From Flavobacterium terrisoli (GTDB lineage Bacteria; Bacteroidota; Bacteroidia; Flavobacteriales; Flavobacteriaceae), in the NCBI RefSeq assembly GCF_030167905.1, contig NZ_JARGNA010000006.1, positions 124,001 to 188,000 on the forward strand: 64,000 nt of DNA. The letters are read 5' to 3'. The first letter of the stretch is position 1; each line of letters begins with the position of its first letter. This document shows positions 43,323-51,183 of the stretch, one piece after another. Both the position numbers and the translations under genes were made by a program. The notes beneath the pieces were generated by a model, which did no database searches, was not told the origin of the DNA, and saw only the letters and a list, made by a program, of their open reading frames with translations.

Positions 43323-45173
43323 TTATTCAAATCGATACAGATTGTTTCCCAATTCTAAAATCAAGGAAGATTTTGGTTCAATGATTATTTCTTTAGATAT
43401 ATTTATGGATCGCTTGTTGATATTATCAGTTCCGGTTGTATAACCTTTAATATTTTCCTGAAAGCGGTTAGTTTTAATAGTTTGTGTTTCATCACTATTG
43501 TTGATCACCACCATTACACTTTCTTTTTCGTTATATCGGAAATAAACATACACATTGTTTTCCGGAACGTAATGTGTCATTTTTCCGAAGTGAATAACGT
43601 CCTTGTTTTTTCTCCAATTGAATAGTTTGGAGGTGAAATCATAGAATTTGTTTTGCTCTTCTGTTCGGCCGGCTTTGGTGAAAGCGTTATTGGCATCGCC
43701 ATTCCAACCTCCGGGGAAATCCCTGCGGATGTCGCCATCGCCTTTGCCTTTGTCTCCCATCATCGCGATTTCAGAACCGTAATACAATTGAGGAATTCCT
43801 CTAACGGTAGCCAATAAAGTCATCGCCATCTGGTACTTTTTGAAGTCGTTGTTGTACGCTTGGTTGAAACGATTCGTGTCGTGATTTTCGGCAAAAATCA
43901 AAATGTTATTAATGTTGGGATACAAAAAATCATTGGTGAAATTCTCGTAAACTTTAATCATTCCTCTGTCCCAAGTAGCTTTGTCTTCGTTGAAAACAGA
44001 ACCAAAAGCATCGTGTAAAGTGAAATCCATTACTGAAGGCAAATAGGAATTGTAGCTTTGAATGGCACCAATTTTACTGTCTTTTTGCCAAAAGGCCATT
44101 TGGGCTTGGTCGTGCATCCAAACTTCACCTACAATATTGAAATGTGGATATTCATCGGTGATGGCTTTGGTCCATTTGGCTATGCCAACTTTGTCGTTAT
44201 AGGAATAAGTATCCACGCGGAAACCATCCAAATCGGCATATTCAATCCACCAAATCGCATTTTGAGTCAGGTAATTCAACACCAACGGATTCGACTGATT
44301 CAAATCGGGCATCGATTTTACAAACCAGCCGTCCATGCAATATTGGGCATCGCGAGCTGAAGCGTTAGAATCAAATTGCGTCGTCATTCTGTAGTTGGAA
44401 TTCGTGAATTCAGGAAATTGGTGAACCCAATCGCGTGTTGGTAAATCTTTGTACATCCAGTGCTGCCAGCCCCAGTGATTGGTCACATAATCCATGATGT
44501 TTTTCATGCCGCGTTTGTGCAATTCGGCACTCATGCGAACATAATCTTCATTGGTTCCGAAACGCGCATCGATTTTGTACACATCCGATTGTCCGTAAGT
44601 ATGATACGAACCACGTTCGTCGTTGTCTTCGCAAAGCGGTGTTGGCCAAACCGCTGTCGCGCCAAGCGATTGTATATAATCCAGGTTTTTGATAATCCCT
44701 TCGATATCGCCACCGTGACGGCCGTTGTCTTTAGAACGGTCCATTTTTTCCGTTAAGGCAGCATTGTTATCGTTGTTTGGATTACCATTGGCAAAACGGT
44801 CAGACATGATTAAATAAATCATATCCGAACTGTCGTAACTTTCGCGGAAGCGTGAATTTTCTCTTCTTGCTTTTAGCGAATAGTTTTGGGTGAATGACTT
44901 TTTACCGTTTTTGAAAGTGAAGACAAAATCCTGAGCCGGAATGTTCTTTGTTTCAATAGTCACAAATAAGTAATTCGGATTTTCGGTTTTTTGTATGCCT
45001 TTGATGATGATGCCGTTGGAAACGGTTACTTCGTTTTGGGCAATGTTTTTGCCGTAGAACATAACCTGCACATCAGAATGTGTCATGTCGTTCCACCAAA
45101 ACGGCGGTTCCACTTTGTCCACTTGGGCGAAAGCCGAAACAGAAATCAAGAGCAATAATAGTAGTTTGTTCAT
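43323..45173 (-). CDS. susA: SusA-like GH13 neopullulanase / cyclomaltodextrinase
   Basis: 616 residues with signal peptide MNKLLLLLLISVSAFAQ. Residues about 20-105 form the N-terminal beta domain of cyclomaltodextrinases (PPFWWNDMTHSDVQVMFYG). The GH13 barrel follows: MDYVTNHWGW (region I), DGFRVDTYSY near residue 320 (nucleophile), IVGEVWMHD (acid/base Glu) and FAENHDTNRF (third acid). SusA-type enzymes degrade imported oligosaccharides in the periplasm. A hairpin between this gene and the GH65 gene may reduce its expression relative to the upstream genes. Confidence 0.93.
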   Translation of the reverse strand: MNKLLLLLLISVSAFAQVDKVEPPFWWNDMTHSDVQVMFYGKNIAQNEVTVSNGIIIKGIQKTENPNYLFVTIETKNIPAQDFVFTFKNGKKSFTQNYSLKARRENSRFRESYDSSDMIYLIMSDRFANGNPNNDNNAALTEKMDRSKDNGRHGGDIEGIIKNLDYIQSLGATAVWPTPLCEDNDERGSYHTYGQSDVYKIDARFGTNEDYVRMSAELHKRGMKNIMDYVTNHWGWQHWMYKDLPTRDWVHQFPEFTNSNYRMTTQFDSNASARDAQYCMDGWFVKSMPDLNQSNPLVLNYLTQNAIWWIEYADLDGFRVDTYSYNDKVGIAKWTKAITDEYPHFNIVGEVWMHDQAQMAFWQKDSKIGAIQSYNSYLPSVMDFTLHDAFGSVFNEDKATWDRGMIKVYENFTNDFLYPNINNILIFAENHDTNRFNQAYNNDFKKYQMAMTLLATVRGIPQLYYGSEIAMMGDKGKGDGDIRRDFPGGWNGDANNAFTKAGRTEEQNKFYDFTSKLFNWRKNKDVIHFGKMTHYVPENNVYVYFRYNEKESVMVVINNSDETQTIKTNRFQENIKGYTTGTDNINKRSINISKEIIIEPKSSLILELGNNLYRFE

Positions 45174-45189
45174 GTTGTTTGTTAAATTA

Positions 45190-45223
45190 AAAACCCTTTC
45201 AGAGTGACATCCGAAAGGGTTTT
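45190..45223 (-). terminator. Intra-operon hairpin between GH65 and SusA-like genes
   Basis: AAAACCCTTTC and GAAAGGGTTTT form an 11-bp perfect stem with a 12-base loop, followed on the minus strand by T-rich TTTTTAATTT. It lies in the only 60-base gap of the left arm and may act as a partial terminator or an RNA-stabilising hairpin. Confidence 0.6.
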
Positions 45224-45233
45224 GATTGTTGAA

Positions 45234-47540
45234 TTATACGGTTACCAGACTGTTAGGTTCAACCAAGATTTCTTTTCCGTTTACGAAAACCGAAATCGCT
45301 GTTTCGCCTTCTAGGGTAAAGTTGGTTTCATTTTGGTGAACAGAAACTTTTAAAATCTGGTTTCTGAAATTGATTTTGAACGAATAGCCGTTCCAGTCTT
45401 TCGGAATTCTCGGTTCGAAATGTAATGTGTCGTTTTTCACACGCATACCGCCAAAACCTTCTACTATACTCATCCAGGTTCCGGCCATCGATGTAATGTG
45501 CAAACCTTCTTCGACTTCTTTGTTGTAATCATCCAAGTCCAAACGCGACGTTCTCAAATAGAAAGTATAGGCTTGTTCCATTCGGCCTAAATTAGCGGCT
45601 TGAATCGAGTGAACACATGGCGATAACGAACTTTCATGAACGGTAAACGGTTCGTAAAAGTCGAAATGTTTTTCCAATTGCTCTCTGGTAAAATGATCTT
45701 CGAAGAAATAGAAACCTTGCAGCGTATCAGCCTGTTTGATATAAGGCGAACGCAGGATTCTGTCCCAAGACCATTTTTGGTTGATCGGTCGTTGTGATTT
45801 GTCTAAATCGTGGACTTTTACCAATTCCTTGTCTAAGAAACCGTCTTGTTGTAAATACACATCGTGTTCTTCAGAATACGGGAAGTACATATGATCGGCT
45901 ACTTTTTTCCAGTGTTGGATTTCAGTGTCTTCCAATTTTACTTTGCTCATGATTCTTGAGTAATCGGAAGCATATTCTTGTTTCACTTTTTCGATTTGCT
46001 CGATGGTATAATCGATGCACCATTTGGCAATATAATTCGTGTAGAAATTATTGTTGACGTTGTTTTCGTATTCATTTGGACCGGTTACGCCTAAAATCAC
46101 ATACTGATTTCTGTAGGTGGAGAAAGTTGCTCTTTGGTGCCAAAAACGGGCAATTCCGATTAAGACTTCCAAACCTTTTTCCGGTATATAACTATAATCT
46201 CCTGTGAAACGGTAATAGTTGAAAATGGCAAAGGCAATCGCACCGTTTCGGTGAATTTCCTCAAAAGTAATTTCCCATTCGTTGTGGCATTCCTCACCGT
46301 TCATGGTTACCATCGGATACAAAGCCGCACCGTTAGTAAAGCCCAATTTTTGAGCATTCTCAATGGCTTTATCCAGCTGGTTGTAACGATACGCCAAAAG
46401 GTTTCGCGCTACTTGTTGGTCTTTGGTGGCCATATAAAACGGAATACAATACGCTTCGGTATCCCAATAGGTTGAACCGCCATATTTTTCGCCGGTAAAT
46501 CCTTTTGGGCCGATATTTAAGCGGGAATCTTTGCCTAAATACGTTTGATTCAATTGGAAAATATTGAAACGAATTCCCTGTTGCGCTTTGACATCGCCTT
46601 CAATAGTAATATCGCTCATTTCCCAGATTTTGGCCCAAGCATCGATTTGATTTTGCAATAAAGTATTATAACCTAAAGCCAATCCTTTTTCGATTACTTT
46701 TTGCGCCGCCGGAATCAATTCGGCTGAGGCATGATTCATGGAAACGGTATAACCGCCCAATTTTTGGAACGCAACGGTTTGACCTTTACCAACCGATTTT
46801 TCATAAGTAAAAACCACTTTGTCTAAAGTAGTCTCGACAGCTGTTGGATTTACATTTTGGTTTTCGTTATTAATAAACAGGCTGTTGTGCATATAAGTCG
46901 CCACTTCAAAATGCGTTTTGAAAGTACGGGCTAAGACAAAAGCTTCGTTGCTGTTATGATGGGTAAGCAATGGTTCCCAAAATTTCTCTTCCCAGTTGGC
47001 GTCTTCATTGTGTACTCCGGCATCCAGATAAGGTTTGAAAACAATAGTGGCATCATTGTTTTTTGGCGTGATTTCATACTTGATAACGCCCAATTCGTCT
47101 AAGTCCAAAGACAAGAAACGTCTAACGTTCACGTCGATTTCGATTCCGTTTTTCAAGGTCGCCGAGAAAGAGCGGTTGTACCAACCTTCTTTCATGTTCA
47201 GTTCGCGTTTGAAGTTGGCTATTTTACAGGCAGCCATATCAAGTGATTCGCCATTGATTTCGATTAAGATTCCAATCCAAACCGGTGCGTTCAACACTTT
47301 GGCGAAATATTCCGGATAACCGTTTTTCCACCAGCCCACTTTGGTTTTGTCCGGATAATAAATACCGGCGATGTAACTTCCCTGGAAAGTATCACCAGAG
47401 TAAAACTCTTCAAAATTGGCACGTTGCCCCATGGCGCCGTTACCAATACTGAATAAACTTTCCGAAGATTTTACTCTTTCTAAATCAAATCCTTCTTCAA
47501 TAATCGACCAGTTATCTGGTTTTATATAATCTTGGTTCAT
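45234..47540 (-). CDS. GH65 maltose phosphorylase
   Basis: 768 residues, the usual family length. It has an N-terminal beta-sandwich, an (alpha/alpha)6 barrel (from about residue 310) and a C-terminal beta domain. YWDTEAY (358-364) and GPNEYENNVNNNFYTN hold the general acid Glu490 and the phosphate-handling region. No signal peptide is present, so it is cytoplasmic. It splits maltose with inorganic phosphate to glucose and beta-glucose-1-phosphate. Trehalose or kojibiose phosphorylase activity is possible from sequence, but the flanking beta-phosphoglucomutase and starch genes favour maltose. Confidence 0.92.
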   Translation of the reverse strand: MNQDYIKPDNWSIIEEGFDLERVKSSESLFSIGNGAMGQRANFEEFYSGDTFQGSYIAGIYYPDKTKVGWWKNGYPEYFAKVLNAPVWIGILIEINGESLDMAACKIANFKRELNMKEGWYNRSFSATLKNGIEIDVNVRRFLSLDLDELGVIKYEITPKNNDATIVFKPYLDAGVHNEDANWEEKFWEPLLTHHNSNEAFVLARTFKTHFEVATYMHNSLFINNENQNVNPTAVETTLDKVVFTYEKSVGKGQTVAFQKLGGYTVSMNHASAELIPAAQKVIEKGLALGYNTLLQNQIDAWAKIWEMSDITIEGDVKAQQGIRFNIFQLNQTYLGKDSRLNIGPKGFTGEKYGGSTYWDTEAYCIPFYMATKDQQVARNLLAYRYNQLDKAIENAQKLGFTNGAALYPMVTMNGEECHNEWEITFEEIHRNGAIAFAIFNYYRFTGDYSYIPEKGLEVLIGIARFWHQRATFSTYRNQYVILGVTGPNEYENNVNNNFYTNYIAKWCIDYTIEQIEKVKQEYASDYSRIMSKVKLEDTEIQHWKKVADHMYFPYSEEHDVYLQQDGFLDKELVKVHDLDKSQRPINQKWSWDRILRSPYIKQADTLQGFYFFEDHFTREQLEKHFDFYEPFTVHESSLSPCVHSIQAANLGRMEQAYTFYLRTSRLDLDDYNKEVEEGLHITSMAGTWMSIVEGFGGMRVKNDTLHFEPRIPKDWNGYSFKINFRNQILKVSVHQNETNFTLEGETAISVFVNGKEILVEPNSLVTV

Positions 47541-47574
47541 TGTAATTTTTTTATTGTCCTTTTATCATTCAATT

Positions 47575-48228
47575 TTAGTCGAGGAGTGCTTCTATAAAAG
47601 AAAGATCCATAAACGTAAAATCTTTAAAATTGTATTTTGCTTCGTGCAATATTTCTGCCTCTCCAATCCCGACACTGATCATGTTGGCAATATTGGCTGC
47701 TTGTATTCCGGCGACACTGTCTTCAAAAACGATACAGTTTTTGTTGTTTGCTTTCACCAGTTTTGCTGCTCTGAGAAAAACTTCGGGATCAGGTTTCGCA
47801 TTGGCTACATCATTGCCATCTACGATGGCGTCAAAAAAGTGCAAAATCCCTGTTTTTTCTAAAATAGGCCGGGCGTTTTTACTAGCCGAACCTAAGGCAA
47901 TCAGTTGTTTTTTTTCTTTAATAAATTCAAGAACGTTGATTACTCCCGGGAGCAATTCACTTTCATCCATATCGACCAGATAGGATAAATATTCTTCATT
48001 TTTTTGGATCAGCCATCTGTTTTTGTCTTCTTGAGAAGCGTGGACATTGCCCAGAGCTAAAATGATGTCAAGAGAACGAACGCGGCTAACGCCTTTTAAT
48101 TCTTCGTTGTGTTCTGGGGTAAATTCGATTCCTAACTCCTGAGCTAATTTTTGCCACGCCAAAAAATGATATTTGGCTGTGTCAACGATTACTCCGTCAA
48201 GGTCGAAAATGAATGCTTTTTTACTCAT
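47575..48228 (-). CDS. pgmB: Beta-phosphoglucomutase
   Basis: 217 residues from the ATG at 48228, of the HAD superfamily. FDLDGVIVDTA supplies the nucleophile D9 and acid/base D11. The cap segment ELKGVSRVRSLDIIL, then ALGSASKNARPIL with the phosphate-binding Ser, the Lys region NAKPDPEVFL and FEDSVAGIQAA with metal Asp all match PgmB. It converts beta-glucose-1-phosphate from maltose phosphorylase into glucose-6-phosphate in the cytoplasm. The start overlaps the transporter gene stop by 8 bases and the stop is 34 bases before the GH65 start. Confidence 0.94.
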   Translation of the reverse strand: MSKKAFIFDLDGVIVDTAKYHFLAWQKLAQELGIEFTPEHNEELKGVSRVRSLDIILALGNVHASQEDKNRWLIQKNEEYLSYLVDMDESELLPGVINVLEFIKEKKQLIALGSASKNARPILEKTGILHFFDAIVDGNDVANAKPDPEVFLRAAKLVKANNKNCIVFEDSVAGIQAANIANMISVGIGEAEILHEAKYNFKDFTFMDLSFIEALLD

Positions 48229-49750
48229 TAATATCAATCTTTTTGTTTGTTGATACGGTCAGGGTCAATAAACCTGCCAGTATCATGGAAAGTCCGCCAA
48301 TTATTAAAGCATAAATGGGTTCATCATTAAAAAATGTGTTCACCAGGAAACCTAAAATGGTTCCGGCCACAATTTGCGGGATTACGATAAAGAAGTTAAA
48401 AACACCCATATAGTAACCCATTTTGCTTGAAGGCAATGAGCCCGAAAGCATAGCGTATGGAATGGATAAGATACTTGCCCAGGCAATACCTACACCCACC
48501 ATGGCTAATAATAGTCCAACTTTGTCGGATAGAAAATAAACCGAAATCAATCCTAATCCTCCGGCAATCAAAGCCAGCATGTGAGTGAATTTGTTGCTGG
48601 TTCTTTTGGCCAAAACCGGCAGCAAGAAGGCTACTGCAGCAGCTACACCATTGTAGACGGTGAACATCACAGAAACCCAGTCGGCGGCATCATTGTAAAC
48701 TTTTGAGGTAGTGTCATTGGTTCCAAAAACATGGCCGGTAACAGCTTTGGTAGTATAAATCCACATGGCAAATAAAGCAAACCACGAGAAAAACTGTACC
48801 CAAGCCAATTGCTTCATGGTTTTGGGCATGTTTAATAAATCAGTAATGATAATGGTAAAGCCGTTTCGAACTTGGTTTTTCCTCAGTTGGGAAACCAAAG
48901 CAAACAAAATTCCAGCAACAAGAATACCGATTGAAAGGATGTAAAGCTCTTTATGGCTGTTCTCGCTTTTGGTATTCATGTCATGAACAAAGAAGGATAA
49001 GACCAATCCAATGAAGGATAAAACCAATCCAATGTTAAATTGTCTTTTTTCGGTACAACCTTGTTCAATGTTGGTCTCTGTTGTTTTTTGACTCTCTTTT
49101 TTGCTATTTTCAAAAGCTTCTAATTCCTCTGGAGAATATTCTTTTGATTTCATAACTGTCCACAGAACGGCTAAAAAGAAAACGATTCCACCGACATAGA
49201 ATGACCATTTTACGGATGGAGGCACGATGCCTTCAGGAGCCGTATTTTCGATGTCAAACCAATTGGTAAATACGTAAGGTAAGGCCGAACCCACAACAGC
49301 GCCTAATCCGATAAAGAAACTTTGCATGGCAAAACCCAGTGTGCGTTGTTTTTCGGACAGGTTATCACCTACAAAAGCTCTGAAAGGTTCCATCGAAATG
49401 TTGATGGAAGAATCCATAATCCACAAAGTTCCAATGGCTATCCAAAGGGTTGGTGAATTGGGCATAAAAATCAGTGCGATGGAAGATAAAATGGCACCGG
49501 CCAGAAAGTAGGGTCTTCTTCTCCCTAATTTGGTCCAGGTCCTATCTGAAAAATAACCAACAATTGGTTGAATGATGAGACCCGTTAATGGTGCGGCAAG
49601 CCAATAAAGTCCTATTTTATCAACTTCTGCTCCTAAGGTGTCAAAAATTCTTGAAGTGTTTGCGTTTTGCAGGGCAAAACCAAATTGTATTCCTAAGAAA
49701 CCGAAACTCATGTTCCAAATCTCCCAGAAACCTAACTTACGCTTTTCCAT
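48221..49750 (-). CDS. MFS sugar transporter (maltose/glucose symporter type)
   Basis: 509 residues with about 12 membrane helices. The MFS loop 2-3 motif is visible as GYFSDRTWTKLGRRRPYFLAG (residues about 65-85, in sequence with QPIVGYF). The long central loop (about 205-235) is charged. The sequence type resembles SLC45/GPH-like disaccharide:cation symporters found in Bacteroidota PULs. It is expected to bring maltose or glucose from periplasm to cytoplasm. It is the first gene of the left operon and has the LacI-type palindrome and shared motif upstream. Confidence 0.92.
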   Translation of the reverse strand: MEKRKLGFWEIWNMSFGFLGIQFGFALQNANTSRIFDTLGAEVDKIGLYWLAAPLTGLIIQPIVGYFSDRTWTKLGRRRPYFLAGAILSSIALIFMPNSPTLWIAIGTLWIMDSSINISMEPFRAFVGDNLSEKQRTLGFAMQSFFIGLGAVVGSALPYVFTNWFDIENTAPEGIVPPSVKWSFYVGGIVFFLAVLWTVMKSKEYSPEELEAFENSKKESQKTTETNIEQGCTEKRQFNIGLVLSFIGLVLSFFVHDMNTKSENSHKELYILSIGILVAGILFALVSQLRKNQVRNGFTIIITDLLNMPKTMKQLAWVQFFSWFALFAMWIYTTKAVTGHVFGTNDTTSKVYNDAADWVSVMFTVYNGVAAAVAFLLPVLAKRTSNKFTHMLALIAGGLGLISVYFLSDKVGLLLAMVGVGIAWASILSIPYAMLSGSLPSSKMGYYMGVFNFFIVIPQIVAGTILGFLVNTFFNDEPIYALIIGGLSMILAGLLTLTVSTNKKIDINE

Positions 49751-49776
49751 TATCGTAATGTATTGATTTATAAAAC

Positions 49777-49795
49777 GATAAGCGCTTTGCTTATC
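49777..49795. promoter_or_regulatory. Inverted repeat in the MFS leader
   Basis: GATAAGC-GCTTT-GCTTATC, a perfect 7-bp inverted repeat 27-45 bases before the MFS start codon. It could be a leader hairpin or a second operator. A weak minus-strand -7 candidate, AAGTTTTG, overlaps its edge at 49795-49802. Confidence 0.45.
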
Positions 49796-49811
49796 AAAAC
49801 TTTAATTTGTT

Positions 49812-49830
49812 TTCGAAGTAAAGTACAAGC
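49812..49830. promoter_or_regulatory. Shared PUL element, left copy
   Basis: TTCGAAGTAAAGTACAAGC. It differs from the copy at 51132-51151 upstream of susC only by one missing A. It lies 62-80 bases before the MFS start. Confidence 0.55.
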
Positions 49831-49907
49831 TTTGATAATTATGGTAAAGATAATAAAGAATTTATATTGTAACTGTTCCCTTTAAAAAAAATGGCATTAA
49901 CAGTTTA

Positions 49908-49921
49908 CGCAAACGTTTTTT
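49908..49921. promoter_or_regulatory. LacI-family operator candidate, left copy
   Basis: CGCAAACGTTTTTT, matching the perfect palindrome at 51062-51075 at 11 of 14 positions, with the ACGT centre typical of LacI-family sites. It lies about 158 bases upstream of the MFS start, just after the lacI-type gene. Confidence 0.55.
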
Positions 49922-49937
49922 GTTGATAAAAACCCTT

Positions 49938-50957
49938 TTATTTAGTGGATTCTCTTTCGACCAATTCAGTCTCGATAACTTCGGTTCTGTATTGTTCTTC
50001 TTCCTCTTCTTCGGCTTCCAGTCTTTCTATCAGCATTTTAGCGGCTTTGCCACCCATTTTCACGCCGTTTTGACTCACAGTAGTGATGCTTGGTGAAGAA
50101 TATTTAGAGATAATTCCATCGGTAAATCCGATGACAGAAAGATCCTCCGGAACTTTTTTGCCCAATTTATTGGCTTCTTTGATAGCCGTTACGGCAAACA
50201 GCTCGTTCACGGCAAAAACGGCATCAATTTCGTTATTGGCCAAAAGATGCGCTATGCTGTCTTCGAAGTTTTCGGTATCTTCAATTTTCAGGATCAGGTT
50301 TTCATCGACTTTAATGTCGTTGTTTTTTAGGGCTTTGATGTAGCCTTCGGTTCTTAATTTCCCAACGCTGACATAATCTACCGTTGAAATCAGGGCAATT
50401 TTTTTAAAGCCTTTGTCGATTAAATGTTGGGTTGCATTAAAGGCTGCCAAATTATCATCGATGATTACTTTGTCGCAAAGAATTTCATTGGTTACACGGT
50501 CAAACATGACCACCGGCATTCCCTGATTAATGACTTCGACGATATGGTGGAAATCTTTTTTCAACTGGGTTTCTTTTGACAGCGACATGATAAATCCATC
50601 GATGCTTCCGTTGGCCAACATTTCCATGTTAATTACCTCTTTGTCAAATGATTCGTCAGAAAGACAGACCAAAACGTTATACCCATTTTCGTTGGCAACA
50701 TTTTCTACGCCGCTAATCACGGTGGCAAAAAAATGATGAATAATTTCAGGAATAATAATACAAATTGTCTTGGTTTTTTTGTTCTTTAAACTGAGGGCAA
50801 TATTGTTGGGTTTGTAGTTGTATAATTTGGCAAATGCCTGAACTTTCTGGCGGGTATCTTCGCTTATTTCCAAACTGTTTCTTAAAGATTTTGAGACGGT
50901 AGAAATGGAGACATCAAGCTCTCTGGCAATTTGTTTTAAAGTTACTTTTCTTTTCAT
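49938..50957 (-). CDS. LacI-family transcriptional regulator of the starch/maltose locus
   Basis: 339 residues. An N-terminal LacI helix-turn-helix and hinge (VTLKQIARELDVSISTVSKS, residues 5-24) is followed by a periplasmic-binding-protein-like sensor domain (TICIIIPEIIHHFFATVISG, VVMFDRV, ALISTVDYVSVG, VIGFTDGIISKYSSPSITTV). The C-terminus is an unusual Glu-rich stretch (EAEEEEEEQ). It sits between the two arms of the locus. Candidate operators lie upstream of both arms, so it probably controls both in response to a maltose-type ligand. Whether it represses or activates is not readable; the operator distance of over 100 bases from the start codons leaves activation open. Confidence 0.93.
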   Translation of the reverse strand: MKRKVTLKQIARELDVSISTVSKSLRNSLEISEDTRQKVQAFAKLYNYKPNNIALSLKNKKTKTICIIIPEIIHHFFATVISGVENVANENGYNVLVCLSDESFDKEVINMEMLANGSIDGFIMSLSKETQLKKDFHHIVEVINQGMPVVMFDRVTNEILCDKVIIDDNLAAFNATQHLIDKGFKKIALISTVDYVSVGKLRTEGYIKALKNNDIKVDENLILKIEDTENFEDSIAHLLANNEIDAVFAVNELFAVTAIKEANKLGKKVPEDLSVIGFTDGIISKYSSPSITTVSQNGVKMGGKAAKMLIERLEAEEEEEEQYRTEVIETELVERESTK

Positions 50958-50988
50958 TTTGGGAATGTGATAAATACTATTTTCTGAA

Positions 50989-51019
50989 TAAAGATATATG
51001 TTATTTTTTATTCTGTCAA
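50989..51019 (-). promoter_or_regulatory. Promoter of the LacI-family regulator gene
   Basis: On the minus strand TTG (51019-51017), 20 bases, then TATCTTTA (50996-50989), one mismatch from the -7 consensus, 31 bases before the ATG. Confidence 0.55.
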
Positions 51020-51061
51020 TTTTAGTCTTAAATTAATGAAATAATGGAAAAGTTTTCAACA

Positions 51062-51075
51062 CGAAAACGTTTTCG
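51062..51075. promoter_or_regulatory. LacI-family operator candidate, right copy
   Basis: CGAAAACGTTTTCG, a perfect 14-base palindrome with a central CG, of the kind bound by LacI-family dimers. It lies 109-122 bases upstream of susC and about 105 bases upstream of the divergent regulator gene. Confidence 0.75.
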
Positions 51076-51131
51076 GTGGTTATTTAACAAGCGTTTATTC
51101 AGAAAATTGATTTTTTTACATAAATTTAACA

Positions 51132-51151
51132 TTCGAAGTAAAAGTACAAGC
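51132..51151. promoter_or_regulatory. Shared PUL element, right copy
   Basis: TTCGAAGTAAAAGTACAAGC, 33-52 bases before the susC start. It shares 19 of 20 positions with the copy upstream of the MFS gene. A -7-like TAAATTTA precedes it at 51121-51128, so it may lie at the start of the susC transcript. Confidence 0.55.
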
Positions 51152-51183
51152 ACAAAATTAAATTTTTAACCTAAACAAAACGT

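Noticed and set aside
45190..45223. Reading this hairpin as an absolute end of the left operon
   Set aside because: No convincing new promoter is seen in the 60-base gap, and the downstream genes belong to the same pathway, so read-through is more likely.
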